NCBI GenBank assembly: GCA_050949255.1
Contig: JBMNFJ010000016.1
Location: 372,001 to 436,000 of the forward strand
DNA: 64,000 bases
Direction: 5' to 3'
Source of the DNA: UBA3941 sp002385665
Lineage (GTDB): Bacteria; Bacillota; Clostridia; Caldicoprobacterales; UBA3941
The position numbers and the translations under genes are program-made. This document shows, piece by piece, positions 36,113-46,526 of this stretch. Positions within the stretch are counted from its first letter, which is position 1. Every line of letters starts with the position of its first letter. The notes under the pieces are model-generated. The model was given only the letters and a program-made list of their open reading frames with translations, had not been told where the DNA came from and searched no databases.

Positions 36113-36997
36113 ATGAAAGACTATATAATCAGGGCTACAGCGGCTCAGGGATATATACGTGCTTTTGCCGCAACCACAACGAATTTAGTGGGGATGGCCC
36201 AAAAAACTCACGGCCTATATCCCATCCCTTCAGCCGTTTTAGGAAGGACCTTGACAGCAGCCTTAATGATGGCTATAGATATGAAGAGCGAAAGCCACAC
36301 CTTATCCATTATTCTAAAGGGGGGAGGCCCCATAGGAAACGTAGCGGTAGTTGCCAAACCCAATGGACGGATTAAGGGCTATGTTGACAATCCTCGTGTG
36401 GATTTACCCTTGAACTCCATGGGTAAGCTGGATGTAGGTATGGCTGTAGGAAACAAAGGTAAGCTGACTGTAATAAAAGACCTGGGATTAAAGGAACCCT
36501 ATGCAGGGCAGGTGGACTTGGTGACCGGAGAGATTGGTGAGGATATCGCATATTATTTAGCTATTTCTGAGCAGAAACCTTCAGCCGTAGCATTGGGAGT
36601 GCTGGTAGATCCGGATGCTACTATAAGGGCTGCAGGCGGTTTTATTATTCAGCCCCTTCCGGGTGCACCTGATGAGCTTATTGATACCATTGAAGAGAGA
36701 ATAGCAAAGATTCCATCTGTTTCAGCCATGGTTGATGAAGGCAAAAAACCCGAGGAAGTGCTGGAGGCGGTATTAGGCCCTATGGACTTAAAGGTCAACC
36801 ACCGAATTTATCCCGTATTTGCCTGTGATTGTAACAGAGAACGATTGGAATCGGTGCTTCTTAGTTTAGGTGAGGAAGAACTGGAAACGATATTGGAAGA
36901 AGATGGTAAGGCTGAGCTAGTATGTCACTATTGTAATACAGTCTACAATTTTGATGAAAAAGATATAATTAAACTATTGGAAAATGCCAGGACCTAG
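36113..36997 (+). CDS. hslO: Redox-regulated chaperone Hsp33
   Basis: 294 residues. It is activated as a holdase when oxidation opens its zinc centre. The zinc-binding cysteines are CDC near residue 240 and CHYC about 30 residues later. N-terminal text (IRATAAQGYIRAFAATTTNLV) and RAAGGFIIQPLPGA match the family. ATG lies behind GGAGACGAGC. It may belong with the oxidative-stress genes elsewhere in the window, but there is no physical link. Confidence 0.95.
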   Translation: MKDYIIRATAAQGYIRAFAATTTNLVGMAQKTHGLYPIPSAVLGRTLTAALMMAIDMKSESHTLSIILKGGGPIGNVAVVAKPNGRIKGYVDNPRVDLPLNSMGKLDVGMAVGNKGKLTVIKDLGLKEPYAGQVDLVTGEIGEDIAYYLAISEQKPSAVALGVLVDPDATIRAAGGFIIQPLPGAPDELIDTIEERIAKIPSVSAMVDEGKKPEEVLEAVLGPMDLKVNHRIYPVFACDCNRERLESVLLSLGEEELETILEEDGKAELVCHYCNTVYNFDEKDIIKLLENART

Positions 36998-37071
36998 GCC
37001 AACTTAATATAGAGCCACAAAAAGTTTTATGTTATAATATGCTTATGTAATTCAATTATCGGGAGATGAAG

Positions 37072-38790
37072 ATGGCAAGAGAATTATTTGCAAGATCGCA
37101 GAAGAAAGTTATTTCTTTTGACCAGAATGGTGAGTTTTACCACAGAAAAGCTAGAAAGCATATGGATAATAACAATTATCTAAATGCCTTAAACCTTTAT
37201 AGAAAAGCAGTAGAAAAAGAGCCTCAGAATGTCGAATACCTGTTGGATTTAGCTGAAGTCTTCACTGAAATGGGATGCTATGATCAATCCAGCAGGGTTT
37301 TGTTTACCATTCTCCAGAAGGAGAAAGCCAGATTTGATTGCTATTTTGGCCTGGGTTGCAATTTCCTGGGCATGCAGGACTACGATAAAGCTATAGAATG
37401 CTTTGAGAAATACTTAGACATTGACCCTTATGGGATTTACTCAGAAGAAGCAAGGGATTTATTGGAAGTTCTGGAAGATTACGAGTACTACTTTGACGAA
37501 AACCTTGAGGAATTTGACTCTAGTGGGAGCAATATATACGCCCTGGCTACGGAGGGAAAAGAGCTTTTGGATCGGGGTGAATACAAAGAAGCTATTACGA
37601 AACTGGAGAAGGTAGTTAGCTTGGACCCCAATCTTTTGTTCGTAAAGAACAATTTAGCTCTGGCTTACTTCTGTGCCGGTAGACTTAACCAAGCTATAGA
37701 CCTGAGCCTGGATGTCATCGAGAGGGATCCTCAAAACATCCATGCTAATTGCAATCTATGTCTTTTCATAAATGAAAGGGATGGTGCAGAGGCTAGCGAA
37801 AAGTACCTGGATGCTATAATCAATTTTAGGACTCAGGATCCGGAGGAAATTCATAAGATAGCAGTGACCCTATGTGAACTTAAGGAACATGATAGGGCTA
37901 ATACAGTGTTAAAAAGGTTATTACAATATAAACCATATGATATAAGAATCCTTCACTATGTGGCTGTATCCTGTTTTAATCTCGGCAAATATAGGGAGGC
38001 TTATAAATATTGGAGGAAAATTGACCGTATTGATCCGGACAATACCGTAAGCGATTTTTATCTAAGGCTGGTGCAGGATTATTTGGATGGAGATAAGACC
38101 GGAGGCGAAATATCCTATCATTTTCAGGTACCCTATGACGAAATCCTCCTTAGGATTAAGAAGTTAAACAGTATTCTCAAGCTCGAAGAGAAGGATCTGT
38201 TGATTAGATGGAAACATGATGATAGTTTTAGAACACTATTATACTGGGGATTGGAGCTCAACGACAAGCTAATTAAAAAAGCGATTCTTAATGTGGTGGC
38301 TTCCTTTAACGATAGGAAAGCAGAGGAATTTTTACGGGAATTTCTATTGAGGATAACCGAGAGTGAAGAATTAAAGACTGAAGCATTGGGGCTTCTAAAG
38401 CAGATGTCGGCTCAAGAACCCTATATGGCTTATGTTGATGAAGGTCTGGTTGAGGTTAAGGTGGATATTCTGGAAGAGGATTCATTTGAAATCCCTTCAG
38501 ATATGGAGGCTGTAATTCGTACTGCCGTAAATATGATGGAAGGCAGATATGAGGAAGGATATCAGGATGGTGTCAGACAGATATGGACTAAGTTTGTGAA
38601 ATCCCTATATCCCAATGAATTACCCAGGATTAAGAAGTATGAAGCCTGGGCGGCAGCCGTTGAGCTTTACTATTGCATGGAACAGGGTATATATGTTAAG
38701 AATAAGGATGTTTCAGATTATTATGGGATTAGCTATTCTTCCCTCTATAATAATTATAATAGGATTAGGATGATTTTACAGGATAAATAG
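37072..38790 (+). CDS. TPR-repeat protein
   Basis: About 572 residues. Residues 20-330 hold eight or so tetratricopeptide repeats (for example YLNALNLYRKAVEKEPQN and YKEAITKLEKVVSLDPN). The last 240 residues are helical without clear repeats; the tail KNKDVSDYYGISYSSLYNNY looks like a helix-turn-helix. No membrane segment. ATG 37066 abuts GGGAG, so ATG 37072 is a better start. A TATAAT at 37033 could be its -10. It may bridge proteins; partners are unknown. Confidence 0.8.
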   Translation: MARELFARSQKKVISFDQNGEFYHRKARKHMDNNNYLNALNLYRKAVEKEPQNVEYLLDLAEVFTEMGCYDQSSRVLFTILQKEKARFDCYFGLGCNFLGMQDYDKAIECFEKYLDIDPYGIYSEEARDLLEVLEDYEYYFDENLEEFDSSGSNIYALATEGKELLDRGEYKEAITKLEKVVSLDPNLLFVKNNLALAYFCAGRLNQAIDLSLDVIERDPQNIHANCNLCLFINERDGAEASEKYLDAIINFRTQDPEEIHKIAVTLCELKEHDRANTVLKRLLQYKPYDIRILHYVAVSCFNLGKYREAYKYWRKIDRIDPDNTVSDFYLRLVQDYLDGDKTGGEISYHFQVPYDEILLRIKKLNSILKLEEKDLLIRWKHDDSFRTLLYWGLELNDKLIKKAILNVVASFNDRKAEEFLREFLLRITESEELKTEALGLLKQMSAQEPYMAYVDEGLVEVKVDILEEDSFEIPSDMEAVIRTAVNMMEGRYEEGYQDGVRQIWTKFVKSLYPNELPRIKKYEAWAAAVELYYCMEQGIYVKNKDVSDYYGISYSSLYNNYNRIRMILQDK

Positions 38791-38812
38791 GGTGTTTAAG
38801 GGGGTTATGGGT

Positions 38813-39013
38813 ATGAAATGGATAGGGATAGTAAAGGATCTCAAAGACAATATGGGAATCATTTGCCCACAAAACGCCCAAGAAAACATAACTATTCCAA
38901 TGGAGTATTTACCTCAGGGCTGCAGAGTAGGCGATGTCCTCCAGTTTAATGTTACCTTTGATCCCTTTGCTACTTTGACATTATTGAACAATTCCCAACC
39001 TGGGGATAAATAG
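38813..39013 (+). CDS. Small OB-like protein, DUF3006-like
   Basis: 66 residues, 22 bases after the TPR gene and probably cotranscribed. The layout, a short beta start (GIVKDL), then ITIPMEYLPQGCRVGDVLQF, recalls DUF3006 or other small OB-like proteins. I treat this as tentative. ATG 38813 has GGGGG 8 bases upstream; earlier in-frame starts sit on the ribosome site itself. Confidence 0.55.
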   Translation: MKWIGIVKDLKDNMGIICPQNAQENITIPMEYLPQGCRVGDVLQFNVTFDPFATLTLLNNSQPGDK

Positions 39014-39035
39014 GCAGGACCTCGATTAGAATCAT

Positions 39036-39069
39036 GCATCCAATCATGCTCACTTGCATAATTGGATGC
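39036..39069. repeat. 9-bp inverted repeat before cca
   Basis: GCATCCAAT (39036-39044) and ATTGGATGC (39061-39069) with a 16-base loop and no T tract. It may end the TPR unit or act as an operator before cca. Confidence 0.4.
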
Positions 39070-39177
39070 TCAGATATTAGGTAGAAACTGTCTGATCATC
39101 TTTCGAGAGAAAACAATGTATGAAAAAGTGACCAAAGCCTATGGAAGTTCAATAGTATATTCTGAGGTAAGTAGAGA

Positions 39178-40533
39178 ATGTACCCACGAGATATGATTAT
39201 ACCTACTGGTGTTAGGTTAGCCTTGGATAGGCTGGATAGGGCAGGATATGAGGCTTATATAGTTGGTGGTTGTGTCAGGGATTCCCTATTGGGAAAAACA
39301 CCCACCGACTGGGATATAGCAACCTCTGCTACCCCTGAAAGGATAAAAGAAGTCTTTAATGGATATCATCGGATATATACCGGTTTTAAGCATGGGACCA
39401 TCACCGTCATATTAGATGAAATGCCAATTGAGATCACTACTTATAGGGTAGATGGTAAATATTCTGACGGGCGCAGACCCGATGAGGTTCATTATACCGG
39501 AGATATTGTAGAGGACCTGGCCCGCAGAGATTTTACTATCAATGCATGTGCCATGACTGATTCAAGATTTATTGATCCCTTCGGCGGAATGGATGATATC
39601 AGACATGGCATAATCCGTTGTGTAGGGAATCCAAAAGAGCGCTTTAAAGAAGATTCCCTCAGGATATTGAGAGGGATCCGTTTTGCATCAATGTTGGGCT
39701 TTGTAGTTGAAGAGGAAACCAAAAAGGCTATACTGGACTGTAAGGAGCTAATAAGCAACGTATCCATGGAACGTATCACAATGGAATTTTGTAAAATTCT
39801 TTTGGGAGATGCGGTACATGATACTCTCTTGGAATTTCAGGCCGTTTTGGCCTTTATTATACCCGAAATTCGAGAAATGATAGAATTTGATCAGCGAAAT
39901 AAGTACCATATCTACGATGTGTACAGGCACACCCTAAAAAGTGTAGAATCGATTGATAAAGATGTCGTCTTGAGGACAACCATGTTTTTCCACGATATCG
40001 CTAAACCTTCATGCTTTTCCCTGGACGATAACTGTGTGGGTCACTTTTATGGACATGCAAAGGCATCTGCTAAAATGACTGAGGGAATCCTCGAAAGAAT
40101 GAGGTTTCCAAAGAGGGAGATAAGGGATATCATAGAGCTTATCAAGTATCATGACAGACCCATAGGATTGACGGCAAAAAGCGTTAGGAAGCTACTTAGT
40201 AAAATAGGAGAAGAGCAATTTAGAAGGCTGCTAAAGGTTAAAAGGGCAGATACTATGGCTAAAAATCCGATATTTTGGGAAGTAAAGCTTAAAGATATCG
40301 AAGTGGTTGAAGATATTTTTGATAGTCTAATAGAAAAGGGCGCTTGTATAACCCGTAATCAGCTAGCTATAAATGGGAATGACCTGATAGAACTTGGGAT
40401 CCCACAAGGAAGGCTATTAGGGTATATACTGGATACTTTGCTAAATATGGTTCTCAATGAAGAATTGGAGAATAAAAAGGACGATCTATTGAAATGGGCT
40501 AAAGCCATATGGACTAAATCCAAATTACAATGA
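39178..40533 (+). CDS. cca: CCA tRNA nucleotidyltransferase with HD domain
   Basis: 451 residues, class II. It adds or repairs the CCA end of tRNAs. IVGGCVRDSLLG is the nucleotide-binding loop, TDWDIATSA carries the two metal Asp residues, and ARRDFTINACAM follows. An HD phosphohydrolase-like region has FFHDIAKP and HFYGHAKASAKM. The length and HD part fit the longer Firmicutes type. It is convergent with the SpoIID-like gene. Confidence 0.95.
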   Translation: MYPRDMIIPTGVRLALDRLDRAGYEAYIVGGCVRDSLLGKTPTDWDIATSATPERIKEVFNGYHRIYTGFKHGTITVILDEMPIEITTYRVDGKYSDGRRPDEVHYTGDIVEDLARRDFTINACAMTDSRFIDPFGGMDDIRHGIIRCVGNPKERFKEDSLRILRGIRFASMLGFVVEEETKKAILDCKELISNVSMERITMEFCKILLGDAVHDTLLEFQAVLAFIIPEIREMIEFDQRNKYHIYDVYRHTLKSVESIDKDVVLRTTMFFHDIAKPSCFSLDDNCVGHFYGHAKASAKMTEGILERMRFPKREIRDIIELIKYHDRPIGLTAKSVRKLLSKIGEEQFRRLLKVKRADTMAKNPIFWEVKLKDIEVVEDIFDSLIEKGACITRNQLAINGNDLIELGIPQGRLLGYILDTLLNMVLNEELENKKDDLLKWAKAIWTKSKLQ

Positions 40534-40639
40534 ATTAACTCAACCTAATCCCTTGAGGTAGTTATAATCTATAATTACCTTCATATGTATAACTTGCTGT
40601 TTATAGAAATTTATTTACTAATATGTGGTCAAACTATTT

Positions 40640-42811
40640 TCAATAGAGGTTATGGAGTTCGGTTCCCGGGTAAAAGTGTTCAATGATCTCCGTGTAGGTT
40701 TTTCCCAATAGGGTGAGACCATAGACGCCATATTGGCTCATTCCAACCCCGTGGCCGTAACCACCACCTGTAAAGACCACATCGGAGATATTCCCATTGT
40801 TATCGCGGTGAATATCAATGTAGAAGAAGGCGCTGGGTAGTATGGAAAAGTCTTTTACAACACTCCCATCGTGACGTAAGATCTCAATGGGATCCTCATC
40901 AGGGACCAAGTTTACAGGCTTTAAGAGCTGTCTTATGTTGAGTTCCTTTATAATCTTATATATTCCGCTGGTAGTAGTTATCTCCAGCTCCATAATATTA
41001 CCCCCCTGACCCCGGCTTATTACTGCTATATTTTGTAGCATCCCTAGATCCTCAGGTATAGGCTGTTGGCTAAATGAGCCATCCTTACCCCGGGTCAGGA
41101 TAAATTGGGGCTGTGCCTTCTGCAGGCTAAGTAGGTTTTTATGCAATACTGCTTCAATCTGTTGTCTATTCATGGTTAATGACCAGCGAAAAAATGGTGA
41201 AAACTTATCATAACTCGATGACTCCTTTTGATTTATAAAAGCACGAAAATTTTCTTCGTTGTATAGACTAGGAGCATCACCTATAAACTGTGGTCTGGCG
41301 ACCAGATACGGAACTTCAATGCTGGGGAAGACGCCATCAATACTCCAGGTTTCATGGAAATTTGATGTATACCCACATGATGTTGAAAAAAACCTGGCAT
41401 CTATTACATTTCCATTAAAGACCGGAATCAGGCCTTTAGTCTCTTCTACTGCCTGTATAGCGATAGGTGTCTCCTCAATGTTGTTATACATCTGGCTGGA
41501 TACACTATCGTCCGCATGAGCACCCAGACTTGCATATCCGGTGGATTTGAAGCACCGAACAGCGTAGGATCGGGCAGCGATAGCCTGGACTTTAAGACTT
41601 TCCAGGCCAAATTTAACAGGCATTTCGCTGGGAACCACTGAATAAAGATATTCCTCCAAATTTACCTCGTTAATGATTACCAATCCCTCTTGATTACTGG
41701 AAATTTCCACTTTGCCCCTATAGGCTGTACCATTGGAACTCCTGGATTGGGCCCTTTTTATGCTATTTACCGTTATATGTCCTCCATTTTTAGGCAGGAT
41801 GTACCAGCGATTGTGGGACGATCCCAGTAGATTATTGCCTTGGAATACCGAGGAACCTAACTCCTTATCGTATCTAAAGGTCAGCTTATCACCGGCCTCT
41901 ATGCTATATTCAAGGCCATCCACCAAGTTCTTTATAAAGGCACCCTGGTTGGAGGATATGCTGATTTCCTGATGATATAGACTTTGAAATTCGCTATCGT
42001 TAAGGGCAATCCGTATAATATCATTGGGCATTTTAGATGGGTCTATATATGCCACGAGATCCTTGTTCTTATAAGAAGGGGAGTGGTAGAGGGTTACATC
42101 GGCAATTCCTATGGGCAGAACTTCCTTATTTAGGAATGTTGGAGTGCCGTTTGCCACTTGATATATTGAAAGGGATGATTCAACGGGTATATATCCAAGG
42201 ACAGCGTCTTCAATAAAATCCTTGGAAGAGGACATTATTCTATAAAGGTGCATAGGGATTAACTCTTGATATTGTACAATATAGTCCTCAACCAAAATAA
42301 GGGATATGGGTGTACCTAAATTAATAGTATCTCCTGAGGATGGAAGCATACAGTAGAGGGCGGTTCCATCTACATCTATCTTATACTCTATTGCCTTGTT
42401 TCCATTATCTTTAACCCATATCGGTACTGCAGCCCCTATTTGGATTACTCGGGGGAATTGTGAGACAAACCATTTGTTATTCACTTTTGTCATTATAAAT
42501 CCGACATCAAAGGCCCCGTATTCTGAAATTAGGGAGACATTTATTTTGACATCATTGTTGTCCCATCTTTGTGAACCCAGGATCCTATGATCAACAATTA
42601 TATTCTGATCGGCTAACTCCCTGATGAAGGGATCCTCATTGAGTTCTGGCAGGATGTAATCATCCAAGGAGATATTTCGGGTGTCGTTTATACGTGTCAA
42701 TAGCTCATCAAGTGACCTGGAAGCAGGATTTTTTATTATAAAAAAATATGCAAGTATACCCCCAAGGACAAGGATAGCCACATATAGGGATACTCGTCTT
42801 ACGAATTTCAT
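40640..42811 (-). CDS. SpoIID/LytB-domain protein, long form
   Basis: 723 residues, about twice the size of SpoIID. One N-terminal membrane segment (VSLYVAILVLGGILAYFFII) anchors it. The SpoIID domain covers about residues 370-720: NEVNLEEYLYSVVPSEMP, IAARSYAVRC, FFSTSCGYTSN and the ending GGGYGHGVGMSQYGVYGL. SpoIID is a peptidoglycan lytic transglycosylase of spore engulfment. The long N-terminal 350 residues are beta-rich and may bind the wall. It could be a paralogue acting in wall turnover and not the sporulation SpoIID itself. ATG follows GGGGGTAG. Confidence 0.88.
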   Translation of the reverse strand: MKFVRRVSLYVAILVLGGILAYFFIIKNPASRSLDELLTRINDTRNISLDDYILPELNEDPFIRELADQNIIVDHRILGSQRWDNNDVKINVSLISEYGAFDVGFIMTKVNNKWFVSQFPRVIQIGAAVPIWVKDNGNKAIEYKIDVDGTALYCMLPSSGDTINLGTPISLILVEDYIVQYQELIPMHLYRIMSSSKDFIEDAVLGYIPVESSLSIYQVANGTPTFLNKEVLPIGIADVTLYHSPSYKNKDLVAYIDPSKMPNDIIRIALNDSEFQSLYHQEISISSNQGAFIKNLVDGLEYSIEAGDKLTFRYDKELGSSVFQGNNLLGSSHNRWYILPKNGGHITVNSIKRAQSRSSNGTAYRGKVEISSNQEGLVIINEVNLEEYLYSVVPSEMPVKFGLESLKVQAIAARSYAVRCFKSTGYASLGAHADDSVSSQMYNNIEETPIAIQAVEETKGLIPVFNGNVIDARFFSTSCGYTSNFHETWSIDGVFPSIEVPYLVARPQFIGDAPSLYNEENFRAFINQKESSSYDKFSPFFRWSLTMNRQQIEAVLHKNLLSLQKAQPQFILTRGKDGSFSQQPIPEDLGMLQNIAVISRGQGGNIMELEITTTSGIYKIIKELNIRQLLKPVNLVPDEDPIEILRHDGSVVKDFSILPSAFFYIDIHRDNNGNISDVVFTGGGYGHGVGMSQYGVYGLTLLGKTYTEIIEHFYPGTELHNLY

Positions 42812-43123
42812 TATACTACCCCCGATTAGGATTGTAGACAGATAATGTAAGGCCGGTAAGTGATAGTCCTATATTTATTATATCACGGTTTTACCCTACA
42901 AAGTACTGAAGTCAGAAATCATATTATTGATAATTTCAAGTTATTCCCCATGAAACAAAAAAAGTATGGAGAAATGAAGGGGTTCATGATAGAATATATA
43001 CTATCTACAGACAGACACATAAATATTAAAATAAACGAAGGAAGCTATCCATAAAATCAACCTGACATTATATTATGAAGATGGGATATGGTGTATGGTT
43101 GATTGTATGAAAGGGTGGGGAAG
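42812..43123. other. Intergenic region between divergent genes
   Basis: AT-rich, no RNA gene recognised. A 64-residue frame at 42860-43054 has no ribosome site and no homology I can see, so it is left out. Confidence 0.5.
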
Positions 43124-44911
43124 TTGAGAAAAACACTTTTACTAGCACTGGCATTGATCCTGTCTATAATGAACTTTAGTTCATTGACTTGCCTGGCGGA
43201 GGGGGAGGAAGCAGACCCTTGGGTTGTAGAATCTTATGCAGCCTTTGCAGATATTAGACCAGATGGTTCTATGAAAATAGAAGAATATATTGCTTATAGA
43301 TTTACTGAGGACTTCCCCGGAACCTTAAAAAGGAGGATGGATACTTTTGCTGCATCCAGGTTGGATGAATTGAGCATATACAGTGTTGAAGAACTTGATA
43401 TGGAGGACATCCGAAATTCCAGGAAGGAAGCGATTCAACAGGAAGATTATAATGTAAACTATGATATAGATTATGGCCTGGTAAATGGAATAGATATAAC
43501 TCTTGGAGAGGAAGATAAAAGTAGAATCCTGGTTTTTGAATATACATTACATGATTTAGTAGGGATATATAAGGATATGGCCCTATTGGATTGGACATTT
43601 ATGAATGATGTAGACAGCCAGGAGATTGAGGATATATTCATAAGTATCAACATTCCCAAAGGTGGGAGTCTGGATACCATACATTCCACATTGTTAGGTC
43701 CACTATATAGTCAAGAGCTTAAAGATGCCAATACTATATCCTACGAGGCTAGATTAATGGATCAGGGCCGAAGTTTAAGTATTACTATGCTTATGCCTAC
43801 CTCAATCATACCAGATGGCCGAAAGACTATAGACAATGAGATAACTCAAAAGGTTTTATCCAGCATGGAAGAATATGAGAAGGAGATAGAGGCGGCAAGA
43901 AAAGACTATGAGACAAGGCATCTTACCATAGATCTTCTCACTTTCATCACTATTGGGGTAATAGTTGTAGTAGGAATCTACCTTTACTTCAGATATGATA
44001 AGGATCCAAAACTGGCTACCAAACCGTCACACATCAATGAGTTGCCGGCGGATTACTATACCCCTGCCGAACTGGGTGTTTTTATGAATAAGGGTAAGGT
44101 TAGGCCCGATTATATAGTAGCTACCTTGATGGATTTAATAAATAGGGGATACCTAAACATAGAACCATCGGAGGATGACAAATATATCCTGTCGAAAAAT
44201 CCAGATGCAAACGGCCACCAGCTCAAGGCCCATGAAGAATATCTCTTGGCTTGGATTTTTGATGATTTTGGTGAGGACTCTACCGAAGTATCCGTTACAC
44301 AGATTGAAAAATGGTTTAGCGATCGTGCCTATAGAGAGAGATACAATTACAAGTATAAAACCTGGTCAGATCTAGTAGTGAAGCAGGCATCAAAATGGAA
44401 ATTTTTCGAAAACGTGGGTGTAGCAAAACTCTACGGACTTCTACTCGGAATTCTAACCGCCATCCCAGGTATTATTCTATACACTCTAGAGGCCAGGATA
44501 AATGGGGTAGTTATTATAGGACTTTCCATGATTCTTATGATATACTCCCAGCTAATCCAAAAACGTACGGAGTTCGGTGCCATAAACAGAACTCAATGGC
44601 TTGCCTTCAAGAAATATGTTAAGGAGGCTTCAGTTGTCCAGCTTCCAAGACCAGAGTTGGATCAATGGGAAAGGTTCTTGGCATATGCCATACCTATTAA
44701 AATGGTCGATGTAATGATTGAACAGTTTCAATTGATCTATGATGCCAATACATTAAAAGATAAACGCTTATCGCTACTACACGGCGATAATATAGATAGG
44801 ACCTTATATTGGATAAATTCTCTGAGTACCGGTGACGGATTAAGGGAAAGATTGTTGGGACCATTCAGGTTTTCCGGATTTAAAGCTTTGAAGATGACAA
44901 AAAAGGGATGA
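43124..44911 (+). CDS. DUF2207 membrane protein
   Basis: About 595 residues. A signal peptide (TLLLALALILSIMNFSSLTCLA) is followed by an extracellular beta-rich domain, a membrane segment near residue 290 (FITIGVIVVVGIYLYF), a cytoplasmic domain (LPADYYTPAELGVFMNKGKV) and two more membrane segments near residue 450-490. This is the DUF2207 layout. Function unknown. TTG 43124 has AAAGGG 8 bases away; a TTG at 43103 lacks one. Its stop codon lies in a terminator stem. Confidence 0.8.
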   Translation: MRKTLLLALALILSIMNFSSLTCLAEGEEADPWVVESYAAFADIRPDGSMKIEEYIAYRFTEDFPGTLKRRMDTFAASRLDELSIYSVEELDMEDIRNSRKEAIQQEDYNVNYDIDYGLVNGIDITLGEEDKSRILVFEYTLHDLVGIYKDMALLDWTFMNDVDSQEIEDIFISINIPKGGSLDTIHSTLLGPLYSQELKDANTISYEARLMDQGRSLSITMLMPTSIIPDGRKTIDNEITQKVLSSMEEYEKEIEAARKDYETRHLTIDLLTFITIGVIVVVGIYLYFRYDKDPKLATKPSHINELPADYYTPAELGVFMNKGKVRPDYIVATLMDLINRGYLNIEPSEDDKYILSKNPDANGHQLKAHEEYLLAWIFDDFGEDSTEVSVTQIEKWFSDRAYRERYNYKYKTWSDLVVKQASKWKFFENVGVAKLYGLLLGILTAIPGIILYTLEARINGVVIIGLSMILMIYSQLIQKRTEFGAINRTQWLAFKKYVKEASVVQLPRPELDQWERFLAYAIPIKMVDVMIEQFQLIYDANTLKDKRLSLLHGDNIDRTLYWINSLSTGDGLRERLLGPFRFSGFKALKMTKKG

Positions 44912-44936
44912 GGGTGTAAACACCTCATCCCTTTTT
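44899..44936. terminator. Bidirectional terminator
   Basis: AAAAAGGGATGAGG pairs with CCTCATCCCTTTTT. The last codons and the stop of the DUF2207 gene lie in the left arm. It also serves the minus-strand permease ending at 44942. Confidence 0.9.
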
Positions 44937-44941
44937 CCACT

Positions 44942-45766
44942 TTAGCGCTGCCATTTTAAGAACTTCTTTTCCAACCACGCTACAAACTGATACATAAGGG
45001 CTGCTGCTATGGATAGTATAAACACACTGGTCATTACCAAATCTAACTTAAATACCTGACCACCGTATACGATTAGGTGGCCCAACCCTGCTTTGGAAAC
45101 CAGAAATTCTCCAACTATAACGCCTACCCAGGACATGCCTACATTTATCTTTACTGCAGAAATTATGGTTGGTATGCTGGCTGGTAGGACAACCTTCTTT
45201 AGGATCTGGGTCTTGTTAGCACCAAAGGTTTGAAGCAATTTAATCTTGTCGGGGTTAACCTCCATAAAGCCATTTAAGACGGTTATTATGGTAACAATTA
45301 AGGAAACCAGTAGTGCCATGGTTATAATGGCAAAGGGTCCTGCACCTATCCATACTATGATTATAGGTCCTAATGCGACCTTTGGTAGGCTATTTAAAAC
45401 CACCAGATAGGGGTCCGCTACCTTAGCAGCAAATTCAGACCACCATAATATAATAGCAACCACGGTGCCCAGCATGGTACCCAATACAAATCCTATTATA
45501 GTTTCATAGATAGTTATAGAGACATGCATAAGTAGTACACCCTCCTGATACAAGCTTTTTATAGTGCTAATTATCCTGGAAGGTTGACTGGTGATAAAGG
45601 CATCAATTAAATTCAATCTGGCTGCTAACTCCCACAAGGCAATAAAGGCTAATAGGATGGCTATCTGACTGAATCGGACCATGAGCCTGTTTCTCTTGAT
45701 CTTGGATATATACTTTGCATGCTCCTTTGATATAGGGTTGTTTGAATTTCTGTTATACATGTACAT
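44942..45766 (-). CDS. ABC transporter permease, SsuC/TauC type
   Basis: 274 residues and six membrane segments. The EAA-type loop contains LLQTFGANKTQILKKVVLPASIP, and it belongs with the nitrate/sulfonate/taurine and THI5-like group. It overlaps the ATPase gene by 14 bases. Substrate not shown by the sequence. Confidence 0.88.
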   Translation of the reverse strand: MYMYNRNSNNPISKEHAKYISKIKRNRLMVRFSQIAILLAFIALWELAARLNLIDAFITSQPSRIISTIKSLYQEGVLLMHVSITIYETIIGFVLGTMLGTVVAIILWWSEFAAKVADPYLVVLNSLPKVALGPIIIVWIGAGPFAIITMALLVSLIVTIITVLNGFMEVNPDKIKLLQTFGANKTQILKKVVLPASIPTIISAVKINVGMSWVGVIVGEFLVSKAGLGHLIVYGGQVFKLDLVMTSVFILSIAAALMYQFVAWLEKKFLKWQR

Positions 45767-46526
45767 CCAACTCCTTCCAAATGGCGTTAAAATACTGCCG
45801 GAATTCGGGAGCCTGGCGTCGACTTATGGGGTTATTATCCTCAGATGTAAGTTGAATCTCGTGAATATTTTTTATCGTAGCAGGACGTTCGCTAAGTACT
45901 ATGACCCTGTCGGCCATACTGATGGCTTCGGAGATGTCATGGGTAACCAGCAAGGCAGTTTTGCCCTCTTTACGGATGATGGTACTTACCTCATCCGACA
46001 TGACCAACCTGGTCTGGTAATCCAAGGCGGAGAAGGGTTCGTCCAGTAGAAGTATTTTTGGATCGATGGCCAGGGTTCGTATTAGGGCTGCCCTTTGACG
46101 CATACCTCCTGATAGCTGATCGGGGTAATGCTTCTTAAATTCCCCCAGCCCGTAGGTCTCCAGGAGTCTCTCAACCTTTCTTTTTGAATCCTCATTGACC
46201 TTACCGCGGATCTCCAGACCAAGTAACGCGTTTTGCATTATATTCCGCCATTCAAACAGGTGATCCTGCTGTAGCATATAGCCGACACTGGTAGAGGGAC
46301 CCTGGACCTTTTTTCCGTAAACCAATACCTGGCCCGTTGTGGGTTTTATCAATCCGGCAATGAGGGATAGTATTGTGGTTTTACCACACCCACTAGGACC
46401 TACTATACCAATGAATTCACCTTCGTTAACCTTAAAGGATATGTTGTTAATGGCAGGGGTTTCTCCTTCCAGGCTATGATATTTCATAGAGACATTTTCT
46501 AGATTCACCACTACTTTGTTATTCAT
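45753..46526 (-). CDS. ABC transporter ATPase, SsuB/TauB type
   Basis: 257 residues. Walker A is GPSGCGKTT, signature LSGGMRQRAALIRTL, Walker B ILLLDEPFSALD, and LVTHDISEA follows. It partners the permease that overlaps its end and the binding protein upstream. ATG sits 9 bases after GGAGG. Confidence 0.92.
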   Translation of the reverse strand: MNNKVVVNLENVSMKYHSLEGETPAINNISFKVNEGEFIGIVGPSGCGKTTILSLIAGLIKPTTGQVLVYGKKVQGPSTSVGYMLQQDHLFEWRNIMQNALLGLEIRGKVNEDSKRKVERLLETYGLGEFKKHYPDQLSGGMRQRAALIRTLAIDPKILLLDEPFSALDYQTRLVMSDEVSTIIRKEGKTALLVTHDISEAISMADRVIVLSERPATIKNIHEIQLTSEDNNPISRRQAPEFRQYFNAIWKELDVHV

